Shown in pieces: positions 1 to 13,187 of a stretch of DNA of 64,000 nt (within the stretch, counting starts at the first letter, position 1; the number at the start of each line of letters is the position of its first letter). Under the pieces are notes generated by a model that was not told the origin of the DNA, did no database searches, and saw only the letters and a program-made list of their open reading frames with translations. Origin of the DNA: Methylophaga marina (lineage in GTDB: Bacteria; Pseudomonadota; Gammaproteobacteria; Nitrosococcales; Methylophagaceae). The translations under genes were made by a program, and so were the position numbers. The DNA lies in the NCBI RefSeq assembly GCF_030296755.1, contig NZ_AP027741.1:1-64000 (forward strand). The letters run 5' to 3'.

Positions 1-653
1 ATAAGCTGGGTATTTTTTTCTGATAATCGGTTATTAAGATAATCATTCAGCAAATCGCCTAAAGCCCAGTCATGACACAAAGCTTTGGTTAAGTCGACAA
101 TCCTGAACCCTAAGACCTTCAGTTCTGCTTGGGTGGATTCATTATCTTTTTGTAAATCATTGAGTAAGACCTGACTTTCTTTATCAGCAAATGCCCAAAA
201 AGCCATATAGCCCAGACGCGAAAGTAACGTTGCTATAAAGATATCTTCAGCATCATTGCGCTTTAAATGCTTAGCAAATTCTCGTGCCTGAGTAGCAGCA
301 TGAAAAGCAAATGCCATTTCTTGTATCAGTTGTGTACGCTGTTCACCTGCTTGTAAATTGTCAATCAGGGCCATTGACAGGGTTAAGACCTTGATTTGCT
401 CAAAGCCCATGACCATGACTGCACGAGATACCGTGCTGATACTGTGCTTGGTTGGATTGAAATGAACAGTATTAACCGCTTTTAAAACCCGGCTGGTCAA
501 AGAGGCATCTTGAAGAATAATATTGGCAACATCTGACGCTGAACTTTTTCCACTATTTAGAGCTTTTGTGACGTTGGCAACCGTTCCCGAAAAGATCGGC
601 ATATCCACTTCACTAAGTTGTTTGACCCAATTAGAAAGTGCAGCGTTTTCCAT
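1..653 (-). CDS. HDOD domain signalling protein, C-terminus beyond window
   Basis: The reading frame opens at an ATG at 653 and stays open to the left edge, so about 217 residues are visible and the C-terminus is missing. From residue 15 or so the protein has the all-helical HDOD pattern (VDMPIFSGTVANVTKAL, then a region rich in the DASLTSRVLKAVN type of motif, then SRAVMVMGFEQIKVL). HDOD proteins are helical, non-catalytic relatives of HD phosphohydrolases found in signalling and stress pathways; their ligands are mostly unknown. It lies seven bases downstream of the 5'-nucleotidase gene on the same strand, so the two are probably co-transcribed. Family call is good; cellular role is unknown. 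Confidence 0.75.
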   Translation of the reverse strand, partial: MENAALSNWVKQLSEVDMPIFSGTVANVTKALNSGKSSASDVANIILQDASLTSRVLKAVNTVHFNPTKHSISTVSRAVMVMGFEQIKVLTLSMALIDNLQAGEQRTQLIQEMAFAFHAATQAREFAKHLKRNDAEDIFIATLLSRLGYMAFWAFADKESQVLLNDLQKDNESTQAELKVLGFRIVDLTKALCHDWALGDLLNDYLNNRLSEKNTQL

Positions 654-659
654 TCAAAA

Positions 660-1571
660 TTAATCCAAAGACTTTTTCTGATTAGCTACACCATGTGGCA
701 CATGGCCTGTAGCGACGTGCTCAAGCGCTGATTGACAATGCTTTTCTTGATCATCAAAAAATATGTCAGCGCCAAATGATTTTAAAAATGGTCCTTTGTC
801 CATGCCACCTAGAAATATTGCTTCGTCGATACGGATCTCCCAAGCCCTTAGCGTTCTGATAACACGTTCATGTGCTGGTGCAGATCGCGCAGTTACCAGT
901 GCTGTTCTAATCGGTGAAGCATTTTCGCCATATTCCGTCTGAATTTGATTTAGCGCCATTAAAAAATCTTTAAACGGCCCACCAGGCAGAGGTTCACGTG
1001 CGGTCTGTTGTTCATTTTCAGTAAATGCTTTTAATCCCTTTTCTTTGAAAATTCGCTCCGAATCGTCAGAGAACAGAACGGCATCACCATCAAATGCAAT
1101 TCTAAGTTGATCGCTATCATTATTATTCCTAATGTGTGAAGGCAGAATTGTCGCAGCAGCAATACCTGCTTCTAACGCCATTCCGACATCCTCAGGACTG
1201 GTTGATAAAAATAAATGTGCATTAAACGGCGCCACATAACGATACGGACTGCTTCCAGATGTAAATACTGCGCGGGTAATGGCTAATCCATGATGTTGAA
1301 TAGAATTAAAAACACGAAGCCCCGTATCAGCACTATTGCGAGACAATAAAATAATCTCAACCTTGGGTGTGTTTGGGTTGTTGTCATTTAACGCGAGTAA
1401 TTTACGTACCAGACTAAAGGCACCGCCTGGCGCTAAGGGGACATCTTCATTTTCTATTTGATAGCGACAATAAGCTTCTGTGCCCTGATCTTCATAGATG
1501 CGATGACTTTCATCCAAGTCAAATAAGGCGCGAGATGAAATAGCGAGAACAAGCGGTTTTGTATCCATCAT
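660..1571 (-). CDS. 5'-nucleotidase (NT5C/PF06189-like family)
   Basis: The 303-residue protein matches the bacterial cytosolic 5'-nucleotidase family, which dephosphorylates nucleoside monophosphates. Family-type signatures are LVLAISSRALFDLDESH at the N-terminus, the loop LAPGGAFSLVRKLLALN, and a DGDAVLFSDDSE aspartate-rich HAD-like motif near residues 160-171, followed by PLPGGPFKDFL near residue 197. Two ATG codons stand in tandem at the start (1571 and 1568); a GGGA ribosome site precedes them. The gene begins three bases after the stop of the NERD-domain gene and is followed after seven bases by the HDOD gene, suggesting a three-gene transcript. Substrate preference cannot be read from sequence. 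Confidence 0.8.
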   Translation of the reverse strand: MMDTKPLVLAISSRALFDLDESHRIYEDQGTEAYCRYQIENEDVPLAPGGAFSLVRKLLALNDNNPNTPKVEIILLSRNSADTGLRVFNSIQHHGLAITRAVFTSGSSPYRYVAPFNAHLFLSTSPEDVGMALEAGIAAATILPSHIRNNNDSDQLRIAFDGDAVLFSDDSERIFKEKGLKAFTENEQQTAREPLPGGPFKDFLMALNQIQTEYGENASPIRTALVTARSAPAHERVIRTLRAWEIRIDEAIFLGGMDKGPFLKSFGADIFFDDQEKHCQSALEHVATGHVPHGVANQKKSLD

Positions 1572-1574
1572 GGT

Positions 1575-2164
1575 TCAAACATCCCTTAATAATGACTGTC
1601 CATCAGTCCGTGCAACTCGGATAATACGCTCCCAGGCAATCTGCCCTTGTTGATTTATACTGGGATATTCAGAAAGACTTTTGAGGTCGTCACTCAAACT
1701 ATCAATGACAGACACCTCCTCGGGTTTGCCTTTTGGAAAGTTACTATTTTCAGAAAACACGATTCGGCAAAAAATAGGAATCTTCGGTGCCAGTGTCTGA
1801 AGTGCGTGTTTGGAGTTATAGATTCTATGCAGTGGGTTAGTAAATTTAAAACTTCTGCCATCAATGATCTGGGTCCATTGATCGATATGATCAGCCCCAA
1901 ACAAGTGACCTGACATGGGATAAGTTTCAATAATTAACAATCCTTGTTCAATCAGTACTAAACGTTCAATTTCAATCATTCCCCCAACCCGTCAGGAATG
2001 ATTATCGATTTTGCTTCTTCTTTTTTGACAGTCTGTAATGCACGCTCTAATTTGCGAGAGTAAAAAGAACGCTTTCTTTTACGTCTAATGATGAATGCAA
2101 TACACAACAGGAAAAAAATCGCTGTAGCAATGGCTACTTGAATGGATAAATCTAAATTAATAAT
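1575..2164 (-). pseudogene. NERD (nuclease-related) domain membrane protein, frameshifted at a C5/G5 run
   Basis: Two frames together make one NERD protein of about 196 residues. The upstream frame (2164-1976) encodes one transmembrane helix, a basic stretch and the strand SIIIPDGLGE; it then stops. The downstream frame (1979-1575) continues with IEIERLVLIEQGLLIIET and ends in a NERD-like WTQIIDGRSFKFTNP block. Adding one base to the run at 1981-1985 gives PDGLGGMIEIERL, the usual family junction. No ATG, GTG or TTG precedes the membrane helix in frame; an ATT at 2164 with GAGG eight bases upstream is the best start. The expected nuclease residues are altered (EIER for EIDH/R, ETYP for E-x-K), so the domain may be inactive. 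The stop and the internal ATG overlap as ATGA, so coupled expression of two pieces is an alternative. Confidence 0.7.
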
Positions 2165-2237
2165 CGTACTGGCCTCAATATTGTTGTGTACTAATTATAC
2201 GAAATCATCGTTGTATTGTATTCACTTTATGTTAAGG

Positions 2238-3131
2238 CTACAGCGGTAAATGTGTAATAGGATCTTCATGAATGATGACTTCCGCTTCATCAAACAAATC
2301 AGCTATCTCTCGTTCAAGTGCATCCGCAATGTCGTGAGCTTGCCTCAAACTCAATGTTTCATCCAATTCAAGATGAAGTTGAATAAACACTGTTGTCCCC
2401 GATCGTCGTGTACGAAGATCATGTAAGCCACGCGCTTGAGGATGTTTTAAAACCAGAGCACTAATTTTTTCTCGTTCATTATCAGGCAACTCATGATCCA
2501 TTAGTAAATCAATCGACTCTCTTACAATCCCCCATGCACTGTGTAATATGAATAAGGCAATAGCAATAGCGATAAGCGGATCTGATAATGTCCAACCATT
2601 CAGACTCAATACAAGCGCCAGAATAACACCACCATTAACCAGTAAGTCGGTTTTGTAATGTAAGGCATCAGCTTTGATTGCCGTCGAGTCCGTTTGTTTT
2701 ATCACGTAGTTCTGGAATACCATCAACGCAAACGTGGCGATGATAGAAAACACCATCACAGCGATTCCGATGGTCATACCCTGCTCCATAGCTTCAGGTT
2801 TAAACAATCGGTTTATAGCCTGAAGAAGCAGTATGCCGGCTGAGCCTGCAATGAACATAGATTGGCCCAGTCCGGCCAGAGACTCTGCCTTGCCATGTCC
2901 GAAACGATGTTCTCTGTCTGCGGGCTGTAACGCATGATGCACAGCAATCATATTCAAAACAGATGCGAGCACATCAAGACTCGAGTCAACAAGTGTTGCC
3001 AGAATGCTCACCGAGTCAGTGAGAAACCAAGCAAATAGCTTCACGATTATCAGAGTAATAGCCGTAACAACAGATGCATAGGTGGCTATACGCATCAATT
3101 GGGCTTTATCAATGTGTTGAGGCTTATTCAT
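2238..3131 (-). CDS. fieF: Cation diffusion facilitator, FieF/YiiP type
   Basis: A 297-residue inner-membrane exporter with six predicted helices. It exchanges protons for divalent metals (Zn, Fe(II), Cd in characterised FieF/YiiP). Visible signatures are the LVDSSLDVLAS segment of helix 2 carrying the first two transport-site aspartates, REHRFGHGKAESLAGL between helices 2 and 3, and DALHYKTD in helix 5 carrying the H-x3-D pair. The C-terminal cytoplasmic ferredoxin-like domain ends in VIIHEDPITHLPL. Length is standard. It is divergent from the pgm gene (81 bases apart). Unlike the CDF genes in the metal island it sits in core chromosome, which suits a housekeeping role. Confidence 0.88.
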   Translation of the reverse strand: MNKPQHIDKAQLMRIATYASVVTAITLIIVKLFAWFLTDSVSILATLVDSSLDVLASVLNMIAVHHALQPADREHRFGHGKAESLAGLGQSMFIAGSAGILLLQAINRLFKPEAMEQGMTIGIAVMVFSIIATFALMVFQNYVIKQTDSTAIKADALHYKTDLLVNGGVILALVLSLNGWTLSDPLIAIAIALFILHSAWGIVRESIDLLMDHELPDNEREKISALVLKHPQARGLHDLRTRRSGTTVFIQLHLELDETLSLRQAHDIADALEREIADLFDEAEVIIHEDPITHLPL

Positions 3132-3203
3132 GGACTTAGTATAGTGGATTCAATTCAAGTAACGTGAGTTTAGTATTTATGATGCTCACATAACTCATTT
3201 TAG

Positions 3204-4847
<1,644 letters not shown>

Positions 4848-4859
4848 AATTTTATAATC

Positions 4860-5453
4860 ATGATACAAACTCTTATTCTTGGCTCAAGCTCACCTTTCAG
4901 AGCTGAACTACTTAAAAAGCTGCAGATTAATTTCATTCAGCATTCGCCTGATATTGACGAGACACAGCTGGAAGGTGAGTCAGCACCGGCATTAGTCGAG
5001 CGACTGGCTCAAGAAAAAGCACGGCTCATTGCTGAAACCTATCCGCAAGCACTCATTATCGGTTCAGATCAGGTTGCTGTTGCAGATGGCAATATTTTGG
5101 GTAAGCCAGGTAACCATCAGACAGCGATTCAGCAATTAATGATGGCTTCAGGAAAATCCGTCACTTTTTATACTGGCCTTGCCTTGTACAATGCAGAAAA
5201 TCAGACAATGCAGCATATTGTTGAACCATTCACTGTGCATTTTAGAGAGTTAACGGAAAAGCAGATTGAATACTATCTGAATCAAGAAAAACCCTACCAA
5301 TGTGCGGGCAGCTTTAAATCCGAAGGGTTCGGGATCAGTTTATTCAGTCGTTTAGAGGGTGATGATCCTAATAGCTTGATAGGTCTACCACTCATAAAAC
5401 TCATTGAGTTGTTGAGTAACGAAGGTGTCGATATTCTTCAACCCAATGAGTAG
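4860..5453 (+). CDS. Maf-family nucleotide pyrophosphatase, YceF (m7GTP) type
   Basis: A 197-residue Maf/HAM1-fold protein. The N-terminal [14 protein letters not shown] loop is the form seen in YceF, which hydrolyses 7-methyl-GTP, rather than in the dTTP/UTP-specific YhdE branch. Other family residues are the IGSDQVA strand with catalytic aspartate (near residue 70), [10 protein letters not shown], the K-S-V-T-F-Y-T-G-L block, and [11 protein letters not shown] near residue 145. Length is normal. It follows pgm closely and converges with the small periplasmic gene at 5464. Confidence 0.87.
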   Translation: MIQTLILGSSSPFRAELLKKLQINFIQHSPDIDETQLEGESAPALVERLAQEKARLIAETYPQALIIGSDQVAVADGNILGKPGNHQTAIQQLMMASGKSVTFYTGLALYNAENQTMQHIVEPFTVHFRELTEKQIEYYLNQEKPYQCAGSFKSEGFGISLFSRLEGDDPNSLIGLPLIKLIELLSNEGVDILQPNE

Positions 5454-5463
5454 TGGATATCTA

Positions 5464-5877
5464 TTATTCTTGATTTTCTGATTGTTGTTTCAGTTTTTCA
5501 GCATTTGCCATTGCTGATGCCTGAGCCGCATAGTTGTTCATTGTTTTTGTCATCAGTTGACGAGCTGCTTTAGAGCGCATCGATTTGGCCATACCTTCAA
5601 CAAGACTTGTTTCAACATCATTCGATGATAAATGCGTTTTCAATTCATCAAGGTGTGTTTCACAACTCTGCAAAATATTTTGTGCGGCTTCTTGTGGATT
5701 GTTGCCTTGATAGTTGCTAGTTAGATGCCCTTGCATCATACATTTATTGTAGTCAGTCAAAATAGAGTACATTTTTGTTTGTGCTTGCTCTGGCATATCA
5801 GCAGGTGTGACATACTCTTGTGCAAAGACAACTGATGAGGCTGTTATTAATAAAGCAGATACTAAAATTTTTTTCAT
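5464..5877 (-). CDS. Small periplasmic protein of unknown function
   Basis: The best start is the ATG at 5877, eight bases after a GGAG ribosome site; a longer frame upstream adds residues that do not look coding. The 137-residue product begins MKKILVSALLITASSVVFA, a clear Sec signal peptide cleaved after VFA. The mature part is helical, has two cysteines (in NKCMMQGH and LQSCETHL) that could form a disulphide, and is rich in Gln, Met and Ala. No catalytic motif is recognised. It is monocistronic and convergent with the Maf gene. Confidence 0.7.
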   Translation of the reverse strand: MKKILVSALLITASSVVFAQEYVTPADMPEQAQTKMYSILTDYNKCMMQGHLTSNYQGNNPQEAAQNILQSCETHLDELKTHLSSNDVETSLVEGMAKSMRSKAARQLMTKTMNNYAAQASAMANAEKLKQQSENQE

Positions 5878-6067
5878 GGCGACTCCATTGTTGCAAATAC
5901 TATGTTGAGTTATGAATATTGATTGACTCAACCAGCAGGAAATAATTCCCGATAATACGCCAGAACAACATAATTTTCATGCATGACTTTTACACAGCTA
6001 AATAAAGTGCAATTCAATACCTGATTCACTCAAAAAAACTGTGTCATATATTTGAGTAAAACATTAA

Positions 6068-7732
<1,665 letters not shown>

Positions 7733-7733
7733 A

Positions 7734-8639
7734 CTAAGCTCTATCCGCACATAAAAATTCTAATAATGCTTTTTGGGCATGCAGACGATTCTCTGCTTCG
7801 TCCCAGACAACACTTTGATCACCATCAATCACTTCAGCGGTCACTTCTTCACCACGATGAGCTGGCAAACAATGCATAAATAAAGCATCTTTTGCAGCTA
7901 CTTTCATAATGTCGTTATTCACTTGGAAATCGGCAAAGGCTTGCTCTCGTTTGCGTTGCTCTTCCTCTTGTCCCATGCTCGCCCACACATCGGTGACGAC
8001 TAGGTCGGCATCTTTAGCAGCCTCAGCAGCACTGTTAAATAACTCGATTTTCGCTTCAACAGCAGACACAACTTCAGACTTAGGCTCGTATCCTGCTGGC
8101 GTTGCTATATGTAATTCAAACCCAAATTGCTGTGCAGCGTTAATGTATGAATGACACATATTATTGCCATCCCCAATCCAGACCACTTTCTTACCTTTGA
8201 TGAAACCACGATGTTCCTGATAAGTTTGCATATCAGCTAATAATTGGCATGGATGGAAATCATCAGTCAACGCATTAATAACAGGGACTGAAGAATACTT
8301 TGCAAATGTTTCTAGCTTGGCATGTTCAAATGTACGTATCATCACCGCATCAACCATAGAAGAAATCACGCGTGCTGAGTCTTCTACTGGTTCACCTCGT
8401 CCAAGCTGAGTGTCATCTGGCGACAAGAAAATAGAGCCACCGCCAAACTGAATCATGGCTGACTCAAACGATACGCGTGTGCGAGTAGATGATTTTTCAA
8501 ATATCATCGCTAGCACTTTATTCTTTAAAGGCTGATAAATTTCGCCTTGATGCTGCATTTTTTTGAGTTCAGATGCGCGATTGATTAATGCTTGTAGCTC
8601 TTCTGAAGTCAGGTCTTTTAATGTCAAAAAATGTCTCAT
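7734..8639 (-). CDS. argF: Ornithine carbamoyltransferase
   Basis: A 301-residue enzyme that makes citrulline from ornithine and carbamoyl phosphate in arginine synthesis. Diagnostic motifs are the carbamoyl-phosphate loop [10 protein letters not shown] near residue 50, [11 protein letters not shown] near residue 129, [11 protein letters not shown] near residue 222, and [13 protein letters not shown] near residue 262 with the catalytic Cys and His. It lies two bases after argD, so the two genes form one operon. Confidence 0.95.
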   Translation of the reverse strand: MRHFLTLKDLTSEELQALINRASELKKMQHQGEIYQPLKNKVLAMIFEKSSTRTRVSFESAMIQFGGGSIFLSPDDTQLGRGEPVEDSARVISSMVDAVMIRTFEHAKLETFAKYSSVPVINALTDDFHPCQLLADMQTYQEHRGFIKGKKVVWIGDGNNMCHSYINAAQQFGFELHIATPAGYEPKSEVVSAVEAKIELFNSAAEAAKDADLVVTDVWASMGQEEEQRKREQAFADFQVNNDIMKVAAKDALFMHCLPAHRGEEVTAEVIDGDQSVVWDEAENRLHAQKALLEFLCADRA

Positions 8640-8641
8640 TG

Positions 8642-9841
8642 CTAGGCTACACTCTCAACCTGTTGTGATGATAAAAAATCGAGTACAAGCTTACTTACTT
8701 TTTCCACAATCATGGATGCTTCTTCAGAGTTAATGATGAGTGGTGGTAGTAGACGAATAACTGAATCAGCGGTGACATTGATTAATAATCCATCGGCTAA
8801 CGCTTTTTTAACTAATTCAGCACAAGGCATAGTTAACTCTATACCTAACATAAAACCATGAGCACGTATGTCCTTTACGCCAGGCTTACCGACAAGTTGT
8901 TTTTGGAAAGCCGTCAGCATTTGCTTGCCTAGGTCATTCACATGACCTAACACCCCTTCTTGTTCAATCGTATCTAAAACACTCAATGCTGCACTACATG
9001 CAAGAGGATTACCGCCAAACGTAGAACCATGGTTACCAGCCTGTAGAATCCCCACAGCACTACCAGCAACAAGGCAAGCACCAATTGGCATACCGTTACC
9101 TAGACCTTTGGCCAAGGTCATCACATCCGGTATTAAGCCATCATTATGCTGATAGGCAAACCACTTCCCGGTTCTCGCGATACCTGTTTGGACTTCGTCC
9201 AGCATCATTAAGAGTTTGCGTTGAGTGCAGATGGCTCTCACACCTGCCAAATACTCAGCATCAGGAATTTTGATACCACCCTCACCCTGAACAGGCTCAA
9301 GCAAGACCGCTACAGCCTCAGGCCAATGACCAATTGCCATTCGTAAAGCATCAAGATCGTTATATGGAACACGAACAAATCCAGGAACGAGAGGATCAAA
9401 ACCTACTTGGACTTTTGCATTGCCTGTAGCCGACAATGTTGCCATGGTGCGTCCATGGAAACTGCCATCCATTACTATTACTACAGGCTTATCGATACCT
9501 TTACTGTGGCCATATTTACGGGCAATTTTTATGGCAGCTTCATTGGCTTCTGCACCAGAGTTAGAAAAAAACACCTGCTCCATTCCAGACAAAGCGGTCA
9601 ACTTATCAGCCAGTTTTTCCTGTAACGCGATATGGTACATATTAGAGGTGTGCACTAATGTTTCAGCCTGATGCTGAATAGCTCGCGTCACCGCAGGATG
9701 GCAATGCCCCAGATTACATACAGCAATACCGCTTAACGCATCGAGATAGCGTTTTCCATCTGTATCAGTTAACCAAGCGCCTTTACCTTCACTAAAAGTG
9801 ACGTCTAGACGTCCGTATGTGGGCATGACCGATTCTGTCAT
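8642..9841 (-). CDS. argD: Acetylornithine aminotransferase
   Basis: PLP-dependent class III aminotransferase of arginine (and possibly lysine) synthesis. The ATG at 9841 follows a GGAG ribosome site at normal spacing; a frame start at 9868 would add nine unlikely residues. The 399-residue protein has [13 protein letters not shown] (phosphate-binding), [16 protein letters not shown] with the PLP-ring aspartate, and [13 protein letters not shown] with the Schiff-base lysine. It precedes argF by two bases; a hairpin terminator lies upstream, between it and sodB. Confidence 0.93.
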   Translation of the reverse strand: MTESVMPTYGRLDVTFSEGKGAWLTDTDGKRYLDALSGIAVCNLGHCHPAVTRAIQHQAETLVHTSNMYHIALQEKLADKLTALSGMEQVFFSNSGAEANEAAIKIARKYGHSKGIDKPVVIVMDGSFHGRTMATLSATGNAKVQVGFDPLVPGFVRVPYNDLDALRMAIGHWPEAVAVLLEPVQGEGGIKIPDAEYLAGVRAICTQRKLLMMLDEVQTGIARTGKWFAYQHNDGLIPDVMTLAKGLGNGMPIGACLVAGSAVGILQAGNHGSTFGGNPLACSAALSVLDTIEQEGVLGHVNDLGKQMLTAFQKQLVGKPGVKDIRAHGFMLGIELTMPCAELVKKALADGLLINVTADSVIRLLPPLIINSEEASMIVEKVSKLVLDFLSSQQVESVA

Positions 9842-9902
9842 GGCTTGTACTCCTTGCCCTGACGGCATTAAAAAAAACGGCTTTTTAAGGCCAATAAACG
9901 AA

Positions 9903-9936
9903 AAATGGCAGTTTCAAATGAAACTGCCATTTATCA
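9903..9936. terminator. Hairpin terminator between sodB and argD
   Basis: Arms AAATGGCAGTTTCA and TGAAACTGCCATTT form a perfect 14-bp stem with a very short loop, with A-rich and T-rich flanks on the two sides. It lies 60 bases after the sodB stop and would end sodB transcription before argD. Confidence 0.75.
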
Positions 9937-9997
9937 AAAATCGTGTATTTTATAATGTTATAGAGTAATAAACAAATTTACTCTAAATCACGACTTA

Positions 9998-10579
9998 TTA
10001 GTTAGCAAAGTTTTCTGCGACAAAGTCCCAGTTTACTAATCCCCAGAAAGCTTCCAGGTATTTAGGACGTGCATTGCGGAAATCAATGTAATATGCGTGT
10101 TCCCAAACATCGACAGTCAATAGTGGTTTTTGACCATCAGTTAATGGGCAACCGGCATTGCTTGTATTAACAATAGCGATACTACCATCAGCATTTTTTA
10201 CTAACCAAGTCCAGCCAGAGCCGAAGTTTGTTGCAGCTGATTTACTGAAAGTTTCTTTGAACTCATCAAACGAACCAAACGTACTATCGATAGCTGCAGC
10301 GAGGTCACCTTCAGGTGTGCCTTTCGCATTCGGTGTCATGCAGTTCCAGTAAAAAGTGTGGTTCCAAACTTGTGCAGCGTTGTTGAAGATACCGCCAGAA
10401 GCTTTTGTGATAATTTCTTCTAATGACTTACCTTCAAATTCAGTACCCGGTACCAAGTTATTTAAGTTAGTCACATAAGTTTGGTGATGTTTACCATAGT
10501 GATATTCAAGCGTTTCTGCTGAAATGGTTGGTTCTAATGCATCCTTAGCATACGGAAGTGGTGGCAATTCATAAGCCAT
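9998..10579 (-). CDS. sodB: Superoxide dismutase, Fe type
   Basis: A 193-residue cytoplasmic Fe/Mn-family superoxide dismutase. The metal ligands are in place: His27 in LEYHYGKHH, the His of [10 protein letters not shown] near residue 74, and the Asp and His of [10 protein letters not shown] near 157-161. [13 protein letters not shown] and FGSGWTWLV with the second-sphere Gln/Ala pattern typical of FeSOD favour iron. Length is standard. It has its own upstream region and is followed by a strong hairpin terminator, so it is probably monocistronic. Confidence 0.93.
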   Translation of the reverse strand: MAYELPPLPYAKDALEPTISAETLEYHYGKHHQTYVTNLNNLVPGTEFEGKSLEEIITKASGGIFNNAAQVWNHTFYWNCMTPNAKGTPEGDLAAAIDSTFGSFDEFKETFSKSAATNFGSGWTWLVKNADGSIAIVNTSNAGCPLTDGQKPLLTVDVWEHAYYIDFRNARPKYLEAFWGLVNWDFVAENFAN

Positions 10580-10677
10580 ATTTTTATCTCCTAATATGTG
10601 AAAAATAACCGAGTAATTGAGTCAATTATTCTAAAAGAGCACTCAGATGATATCAAGTGCTACCCGTTTGAGTTTAC

Positions 10678-11148
10678 TTACACATCACCGAAAATCGATA
10701 ACATGGATAAATCCAACCCCATCAATATTGCATCTTCTCTACCATTTTCAGCCGGGTAATAACCTCTGCGGACAGACATTTCGTTAAAACCTAACTGCTC
10801 ATAGAGATTTTGTGCTTTTTTATTTGACTCTCTAACTTCTAAAACCACAATCGAAGCTGATCGTGCTTTAGAAAAATCAATGATATGTTCTAAAATGAAA
10901 CGACCATATCCTTGTCTTTGCATATCTGGTCTGACACAAAGGTTCAGAAGATGTGCTTCATCGAGGACTAACTGCAAAATGGCGTAGCCCAGTACCACAT
11001 CATACGTATCAGAATAGACCCATGCATAATGTCCGGCATCAAGACTATCCGAAAAGTTCTTAAGCGTCCACGGAAACTGATTTGCAGAGCACTCTATATT
11101 ATGGACAAGTTGCAAATCCTTATCCGTCATTACTCTTGGAGAAACCAT
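10678..11148 (-). CDS. rimI: Ribosomal protein alanine N-acetyltransferase RimI
   Basis: A 156-residue GNAT acetyltransferase. The acetyl-CoA loop is VRPDMQRQGYGRFILEHII (Q/R-x2-G-x-G), followed by VVLEVRESNKKAQNLYEQLGF, the RimI form of motif B. RimI acetylates the N-terminal alanine of ribosomal protein S18. It lies directly downstream of a HolD-like gene, the same neighbourhood as holD-rimI in Escherichia coli, which supports both names. Confidence 0.87.
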   Translation of the reverse strand: MVSPRVMTDKDLQLVHNIECSANQFPWTLKNFSDSLDAGHYAWVYSDTYDVVLGYAILQLVLDEAHLLNLCVRPDMQRQGYGRFILEHIIDFSKARSASIVVLEVRESNKKAQNLYEQLGFNEMSVRRGYYPAENGREDAILMGLDLSMLSIFGDV

Positions 11149-11159
11149 AGCCTTGTCCG

Positions 11160-11621
11160 TTAATTTAAAGCGTTACCGTGAGTTTTTAGCTGTTGCCAGG
11201 CAACCGCTTTCAATGAAGGCTGCCCTATCATAGCTTCTAAGGATGGAAGTTGAACAGCATCAACACCTTCAGGCAAACGCTGTTCACTCTTCATCATTGT
11301 GAGAATTATTTTGCTATTAAGCTCATCTGGACTCAATCTCACGACTTCTGATGAGGCAATTATGTATTGACGTCTGTTATCTAGCCCCACTGATTTTAGA
11401 ATGCTTGTTAATAAACGTCGTTCTACAGCGTTTAATGCCGTCGCTTCAACGACAAGAACGACTTGCACATCATCAGGAATTTTCTGCTCCTGAGTCTGTA
11501 GAGTGTCTGCAGGTATGGTCTCAGTAGACGCTATATCCTGAGTACTTTTGCTCTGACGTTTTGTCCAAACGGGTATACCCATTTCAGTCAAGACTGAGTA
11601 TTGATATTCAGTCAGTGCCAT
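11160..11621 (-). CDS. HolD-like DNA polymerase III psi subunit (probable)
   Basis: A 153-residue protein whose N-terminus (YSVLTEMGIPVWTKRQ) resembles the psi-subunit peptide that binds chi (a pattern L-x2-M-G-I-x2-W). A low-complexity Gln/Thr linker follows, then an alpha/beta domain beginning VQVVLVVEATALNAVERRLLT. Psi connects the clamp loader to chi and SSB. HolD is poorly conserved, so the call rests on the N-terminal motif, the length and the location just before rimI. Its start overlaps the leuA stop by one base. It could instead be an uncharacterised protein with a similar start. Confidence 0.55.
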   Translation of the reverse strand: MALTEYQYSVLTEMGIPVWTKRQSKSTQDIASTETIPADTLQTQEQKIPDDVQVVLVVEATALNAVERRLLTSILKSVGLDNRRQYIIASSEVVRLSPDELNSKIILTMMKSEQRLPEGVDAVQLPSLEAMIGQPSLKAVAWQQLKTHGNALN

Positions 11622-13153
11622 TAGACTTGAGGATGAGCTCTATCAACAGGACTTAAGATTTTGTTCAAAGCGTTCAGGTAAGCTTTGGCGGATGCAATAA
11701 CGATATCCGTATCCGCACCTTGCCCACTGACTATCCGTCCACCTTTCTCAAGTCTTACACTGACCTCGCCCTGAGCATCAGTACCAGTAGTGATACTGTT
11801 CACTGAATAGAGCTGTAATTCTGTTTGGCTTTGCACAATTGACTCAATCGCTTTATAAGCAGCATCAACAGGGCCTCCACCACTCATTTGTGTCTGCACT
11901 TCTCTACCATCAACGGACAATGTGACAGTGGCAAAGGGTGTTTCACCTGTTTCACTACAGACCTTCAATGAAATTAGACTGACACGCTCATCTGCAGTCG
12001 CAACGGTATCACTAACCAGTGCCTGAATATCCTCATCAAATACCTCATGCTTTTTATCCGCTAATTCTTTAAAACGAGTAAATGCGGCGTTTAAATCAGT
12101 TTCGGAGGTTAACTCAATACCCAGTTCTTGTAGACGGCTACGGAAAGCATTTCGGCCAGAGTGCTTGCCAAGTACCATTCTATTGGTATTCCAACCGACA
12201 TCTTCTGCGCGCATGATTTCATAGGTTTCACGATTTTTCAGAACACCGTCTTGATGGATGCCTGATTCATGAGCAAAAGCATTGGCGCCAACGATAGCTT
12301 TATTTGGTTGTACAACAAACCCTGTGATGCCCGACACTAATCGTGATGCCGATAAAATATGCTGCGTATCAATACCAGTATCACATGGGAACATATCCTG
12401 ACGCGTTCTGACTGCCATCACGACTTCTTCTAAGGCAGCATTACCAGCCCGTTCACCCAAACCATTGATAGTGCATTCAACTTGCCGTGCACCATTCATC
12501 ACTGCTGACAAAGAGTTTGCAACAGCCAAGCCCAGATCATTGTGACAATGCACGGAGAAGATGGCTTTGTCTGCATTTGGTATGCGTTCACGTAATGTTG
12601 AAATCAATGAGCCAAATTGATGTGGCAAGTTGTACCCTACTGTGTCGGGTATATTTAGTGTGGATGCCCCAGCATCAATGACCGCCTCAAGGATTTGGCA
12701 CAGAAAGTCTGTTTCACTTCGACCGGCATCTTCAGGAGAAAATTCTACGTCGTCGGTATATTGACGAGCACGCTTGACTGCACGAACTGCATTTTCTATC
12801 ACCTGTTCAGGTTCCATACGCAGTTTCATTTTCATGTGAATAGGTGATGTTGCAATAAAGGTATGAATGCGTGATGCATTTGCTAATTTGAGCGCTTCAC
12901 CGGCTCTGTCGATATCTGCATCTAATGCTCGGGACAGACCACAAATACGACTATCTTTAACTGCTTTAGCTACTGCTTGTACAGCTTCAAAGTCACCTGT
13001 GCTGGCGATAGGAAATCCAGCCTCAATTACATCTACACGCATACGCTCAAGTGCTTTGGCAATGCGGACTTTCTCATCTTTTGTCATCGATGCGCCCGGG
13101 CTTTGCTCACCGTCACGTAATGTCGTATCAAAAATTATTAGCTTGTCAGTCAT
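11621..13153 (-). CDS. leuA: 2-isopropylmalate synthase
   Basis: A 510-residue enzyme committing 2-oxoisovalerate and acetyl-CoA to leucine. The DRE-TIM barrel starts [19 protein letters not shown] with the metal-binding Asp and the catalytic Arg, followed by [16 protein letters not shown] carrying the two metal histidines near residue 200 and [16 protein letters not shown]. The C-terminal 130 residues are the regulatory LeuA dimer domain that binds leucine ([12 protein letters not shown]). It follows pssA in the ilv-pssA-leuA cluster. Confidence 0.95.
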   Translation of the reverse strand: MTDKLIIFDTTLRDGEQSPGASMTKDEKVRIAKALERMRVDVIEAGFPIASTGDFEAVQAVAKAVKDSRICGLSRALDADIDRAGEALKLANASRIHTFIATSPIHMKMKLRMEPEQVIENAVRAVKRARQYTDDVEFSPEDAGRSETDFLCQILEAVIDAGASTLNIPDTVGYNLPHQFGSLISTLRERIPNADKAIFSVHCHNDLGLAVANSLSAVMNGARQVECTINGLGERAGNAALEEVVMAVRTRQDMFPCDTGIDTQHILSASRLVSGITGFVVQPNKAIVGANAFAHESGIHQDGVLKNRETYEIMRAEDVGWNTNRMVLGKHSGRNAFRSRLQELGIELTSETDLNAAFTRFKELADKKHEVFDEDIQALVSDTVATADERVSLISLKVCSETGETPFATVTLSVDGREVQTQMSGGGPVDAAYKAIESIVQSQTELQLYSVNSITTGTDAQGEVSVRLEKGGRIVSGQGADTDIVIASAKAYLNALNKILSPVDRAHPQV

Positions 13154-13187
13154 AAATGTGTGAACCAGATTATTAAATTATTATTTA

